From a bacterium (lineage in GTDB: Bacteria; JAJVIF01; JAGGVT01): DNA of 7,904 nt. The translations under genes and the position numbers were made by a program. Where the stretch lies: NCBI GenBank assembly GCA_021157815.1, contig JAGGVT010000188.1:1-7904 (forward strand). Direction: 5' to 3'. Under the pieces are notes generated by a model. That model did not search any database. It had not been told where the DNA came from and worked only from the letters and a program-made list of their open reading frames with translations. The first letter of the stretch is position 1. Every line of letters begins with the position of its first letter. Below, piece after piece: positions 5,574-7,904 of this stretch.

Positions 5574-6631
5574 CTACAAGCCATAGTACTTATCTAATTC
5601 TTTTAACTTACCTTTTGGTATTTTTTCCCTCATTTTTGGTAACCGAAGATGCGAACGATTTATACGTTGACGATGGCGTTTGTTATTTATACAACGCCAA
5701 GCTGGTTTGCCTCCCCATTCACCAAACTCAACATCACTCCCACAGTTAAAACATTTTATAATTCCATCTTTCAACAGTGGTTGATCAATACTTCGAGTAT
5801 AACAATCTTTCTGAATACATCGCCAGTAGAATGGTTCATTTTTACCTTCGCTTGCGACAACCTCTGAATTGCATATTGGACAGATAGGTGTTCCTTCGTT
5901 ATAACCTCCAATTAAGTCATCTAGTCTAAGGGTACCAGCGAAATCTTCTATGACTGTCTTATTTTTTCGACGTTCCATGATTTCACGTGTATTACTATAA
6001 CTAAGTGGATTAAGAGATCCAGACCATAGAATATCATTATCAATGAATATTAATTTTTCATGCATTCCTCTTTTATGAACAACGGTAATCCCCCAAATAT
6101 CAAAAGATGATTCAAATTTCTCATAATTATCTTGCTCGCGTTTCTTGCGTTCTGTTATGGGTTTAGTTATCACGTAGATTGATATTCCCCGCTCTCTCGC
6201 TGCACGGAGAGGTGTCTCGAGCATACCGAGTCTTGATTCTGAAATGAAAGCAGAATAAATGACAATTCGATGTTTTGCATCATTCAAATCTTTCACAAAC
6301 ATACCGTAGAAGGAATCTTGAGTAACCACAATTCGATCTGAGTGTGGTTCAGTTTCACCACCGTAGATTATCTTATGGGTTTTAGAAGCACGGGTAGCAA
6401 ATCCATATGGTAAAATATCTAATGGGTTTGCACATGGGTAATTCTCAAGAAGAAAGGGAATAAACTTTGCGCCTATGAAAGCTTTTTTTGCTTTCGCTTG
6501 AATAAATGAAAAATCCCCCACTATTATTAAACGATGACGCGCTCTAGTTAATGCAACATTTAACAATCGTATATACTGATCATCCCATTCTGGATTGAAA
6601 ATACCAGCACGCCAATGTGGTTCACCAATTA
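5574..6631 (-). pseudogene. 3' part of SF1 helicase - PLD nuclease - zinc ribbon protein (Mokosh type II-like), cut by an IS
   Basis: Only the C-terminal part remains in the window. Residues are numbered from a TTG inside the IS end (6642-6644); M1-Q-R-Y4 and the first base of codon 5 are IS-derived. RLLNVALTRARHRLIIVGD (26-44) is motif VI of a superfamily 1 (Dna2/Upf1, COG1112-like) helicase. Residues 105-226 form a phospholipase-D domain with the full HKD motif H195-x-K197-x4-D202-x6-G209-S-x-N212. Two zinc ribbons follow: C255/C258/C276/C281 and C298/C301/C318 with H324 as a likely fourth ligand. The tail is basic. Helicase plus PLD in one chain is the architecture of MkoC of type II Mokosh anti-phage defence, which is the best fit and an inference. 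All ATPase motifs I-V are absent, so this piece cannot be an active helicase. It is very A+T-rich (16 G+C in 60 bases at 6001-6060), suggesting transfer. Confidence 0.82.
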
Positions 6632-6646
6632 GGTACCGTTGCAAAA
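6632..6646 (+). repeat. Left terminal inverted repeat of the IS
   Basis: GGTACCGTTGCAAAA is the exact reverse complement of 7889-7903. The match stops after 15 bp. The outer six bases are a palindrome (GGTACC). Confidence 0.93.
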
Positions 6647-6659
6647 GTAACAGGAATAG

Positions 6660-6688
6660 TTGATTTAGGCGGGATATTGAAATATAAT
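6660..6688 (+). promoter_or_regulatory. Transposase promoter
   Basis: TTGATT (6660-6665) and a perfect TATAAT (6683-6688) are 17 bp apart, 40 bp before the transposase ATG. Spacing and boxes fit a sigma-70-type promoter inside the element. Confidence 0.7.
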
Positions 6689-6728
6689 CAGGTTTTACAG
6701 AACACTATCCACCCCACGGAGAGACAAG

Positions 6729-7742
6729 ATGTTCACAAAGCCTGATAAACAAATAAAGTTCGAGGATCAGATATACGAATTAATCACCGAGGACAATTTC
6801 CTCTGGCAGTTAAGAGAGGTAATAAACTGGGGATTTGTAAACAAACACTGCCGCCATGTATATTCTGACAAGGGACGTCCTGCATATCCGGCTGTGATGA
6901 TGTTCAGGCTTCTTTTGATACAGTTTCTGTACGACCTGTCAGACCGCCAGTTAGAGGAGGCGGTGCGTTACAGGATAGATTTCAGGTGGTTTGTTGGGAT
7001 AACCGGCACGGAGCCCGGTCCGGACCACACTGCGTACTGCCGGTTCAGGGATCGCCTCGGAATGGGGACAATTACACGCATGTGGAATGAGATTGTGGAA
7101 CAGGCATCATCAGCGGGATTGATAACGGATCGCTTGTCAGTCGTGGATTCCACGCATGTTAAGGCAAAGGTAAATGTATATCGGTGGAAGGATGATGATG
7201 AGAATCCAGGTGGAAAGCATGGCCCTGACCCGGATGCCCGGTTTGGTCGCAAGACAAAGAACAAAAAGTTTTTCGGCTATAAATGCTCGATTGGAGAGGA
7301 TGTAGATTCGGGATTAATAACGATGGTGGATGTCAGTCCGGGAAACGAGAGCGACATAATGCTGTTTGAGCCTGTGGCTGATCCCTGTGCTGATGCGGTT
7401 ACGGCGGACAAGGGTTATGACGCCCAAAGGAATTATGATTTGCTTCACGGGCGCGGTCAGGAGGCTGCTATTATTCCGAAGCATCTCAAGGGCAAAGATA
7501 AAGGGCATGTCGCAGCCAGATATCCTCAGGGTGGCGAGAAGGCGCGTTATTACAGGCGAAAGAAGAAACGTCCGATTGTGGAGGGCAAATTTAATGAGAT
7601 GAAGAATATTCATGGATTTATTCAGGCACGTTATTGCGGAATTGGCAAAGTAAGAATTCAGGCTTATTTAACGGCGATGGTTATCAACATGAAGCGCATG
7701 GTTACACTGCTTACGGGACGTCCCAGATGGGCAAGAGTGTGA
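6729..7742 (+). CDS. IS5-family DDE transposase
   Basis: The 337-residue protein moves the element by cut-and-paste-type DDE chemistry. The N-terminal region (about 45-125) is DUF772-like, with YPAVMMFRLLLIQFLYDLSD and PDHTAYCRFRDRL. The catalytic triad is visible: D140 in VVDSTH, D227 in TADKGYD, and E285 in RPIVEGKFNEMK, which matches the R(3)E(6)K signature of the IS4/IS5 group. The length and single open frame are normal, so no frameshift is needed for expression. The ATG at 6729 follows GGAGAG (6718-6723) by 5 bases. The subgroup within IS5 was not determined. The gene is transcribed against the interrupted helicase-PLD gene. Confidence 0.95.
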   Translation: MFTKPDKQIKFEDQIYELITEDNFLWQLREVINWGFVNKHCRHVYSDKGRPAYPAVMMFRLLLIQFLYDLSDRQLEEAVRYRIDFRWFVGITGTEPGPDHTAYCRFRDRLGMGTITRMWNEIVEQASSAGLITDRLSVVDSTHVKAKVNVYRWKDDDENPGGKHGPDPDARFGRKTKNKKFFGYKCSIGEDVDSGLITMVDVSPGNESDIMLFEPVADPCADAVTADKGYDAQRNYDLLHGRGQEAAIIPKHLKGKDKGHVAARYPQGGEKARYYRRKKKRPIVEGKFNEMKNIHGFIQARYCGIGKVRIQAYLTAMVINMKRMVTLLTGRPRWARV

Positions 7743-7750
7743 TTGTCCGT

Positions 7751-7785
7751 GGGCGTATTGTCTCCCGATTCCGGGATATGCGCCC
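7751..7785 (+). other. Hairpin after the transposase gene
   Basis: GGGCG (7751-7755) pairs with CGCCC (7781-7785), and TCCCG (7763-7767) with CGGGA (7772-7776) around a 4-base loop. It begins 8 bp past the stop codon. A-rich rather than T-rich sequence follows, so a standard terminator is doubtful. It may instead limit read-through or fold the IS transcript. Confidence 0.45.
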
Positions 7786-7888
7786 AAAACGGTAGATTTA
7801 AAGCGGAATACAACATAAACCACAGGTGAAATACGGCTTTTTATTGGGGACTTTTGTGAAAGGAGCATGAATGCTTGTTAAGTCAGGT

Positions 7889-7903
7889 TTTTGCAACGGT
7901 ACC
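7889..7903 (-). repeat. Right terminal inverted repeat of the IS
   Basis: TTTTGCAACGGTACC is the exact inverted copy of the left end. It lies one base from the window edge. Confidence 0.93.
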
Positions 7904-7904
7904 A

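Larger units (their letters stand above)
6632..7903 (+). mobile_element. Complete IS5-family insertion sequence, 1272 bp
   Basis: The element is bounded by perfect 15-bp terminal inverted repeats, encodes one intact DDE transposase and has its own promoter. It interrupts the helicase-PLD gene in the opposite orientation. The left flank reads ...AATTA. The window ends one base after the right end (an A), which is compatible with a 4-bp ATTA or 5-bp AATTA target duplication but does not prove one. Intact ends and open frame suggest a recent insertion. Confidence 0.92.

Noticed and set aside
5931-5936. GGTACC inside the helicase-PLD gene as a third IS end
   Set aside because: Only the 6-bp palindrome is shared. 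The following bases (AGCG) do not match the terminal repeat, and the coding frame continues through it.

Overview
The window is a stretch of bacterial chromosome with ordinary housekeeping genes at its centre and a different kind of DNA at each end. The lineage cannot be named from sequence alone. The gene set (PurH, an Mrp/NBP35 P-loop ATPase without an N-terminal DUF59 domain, flavin-dependent ThyX, Shine-Dalgarno starts, a class II tRNA-Ser) is bacterial. The repeat content looks like that of poorly sampled environmental lineages.

Left end (1-584): no protein gene can be supported. An 8-bp tandem array (GTTAGTAR, 23.5 copies, running off the left edge) faces a shorter, diverged array of the same unit in inverted orientation (523-578). 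Between them lies a long imperfect palindrome (192-421), followed by small hairpins and a T8 tract. This looks like a dispersed palindromic element or a structured RNA read on the + strand.

Core (585-5559): a minus-strand operon runs from a sugar-1-phosphate nucleotidyltransferase into purH. It is divergent from an mrp-type Fe-S carrier ATPase. Convergent with mrp is a two-tRNA transcription unit, tRNA-Arg(CCU) then tRNA-Ser(CGA), with a recognisable promoter. Next comes an interspersed palindromic repeat whose two hairpin arms differ only by compensatory changes, and then thyX.

Right end (5560-7904): base composition drops sharply. The first gene is the 3' part of a large defence-type protein on the minus strand: the last motif of a superfamily 1 (COG1112-like) helicase, a phospholipase-D HKD nuclease domain and two zinc ribbons. 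This architecture best fits the single-protein (type II) Mokosh anti-phage system. A complete 1272-bp IS5-family element with perfect 15-bp terminal inverted repeats has cut the gene. The helicase N-terminal part should lie beyond the right edge of the window.

The core genes serve purine and thymidylate synthesis, sugar-nucleotide supply, Fe-S assembly and translation, and form no single pathway. The notable points are the repeat-bounded palindromic element at the left, the co-varying hairpin repeat in the middle, and the IS-inactivated defence gene at the right.
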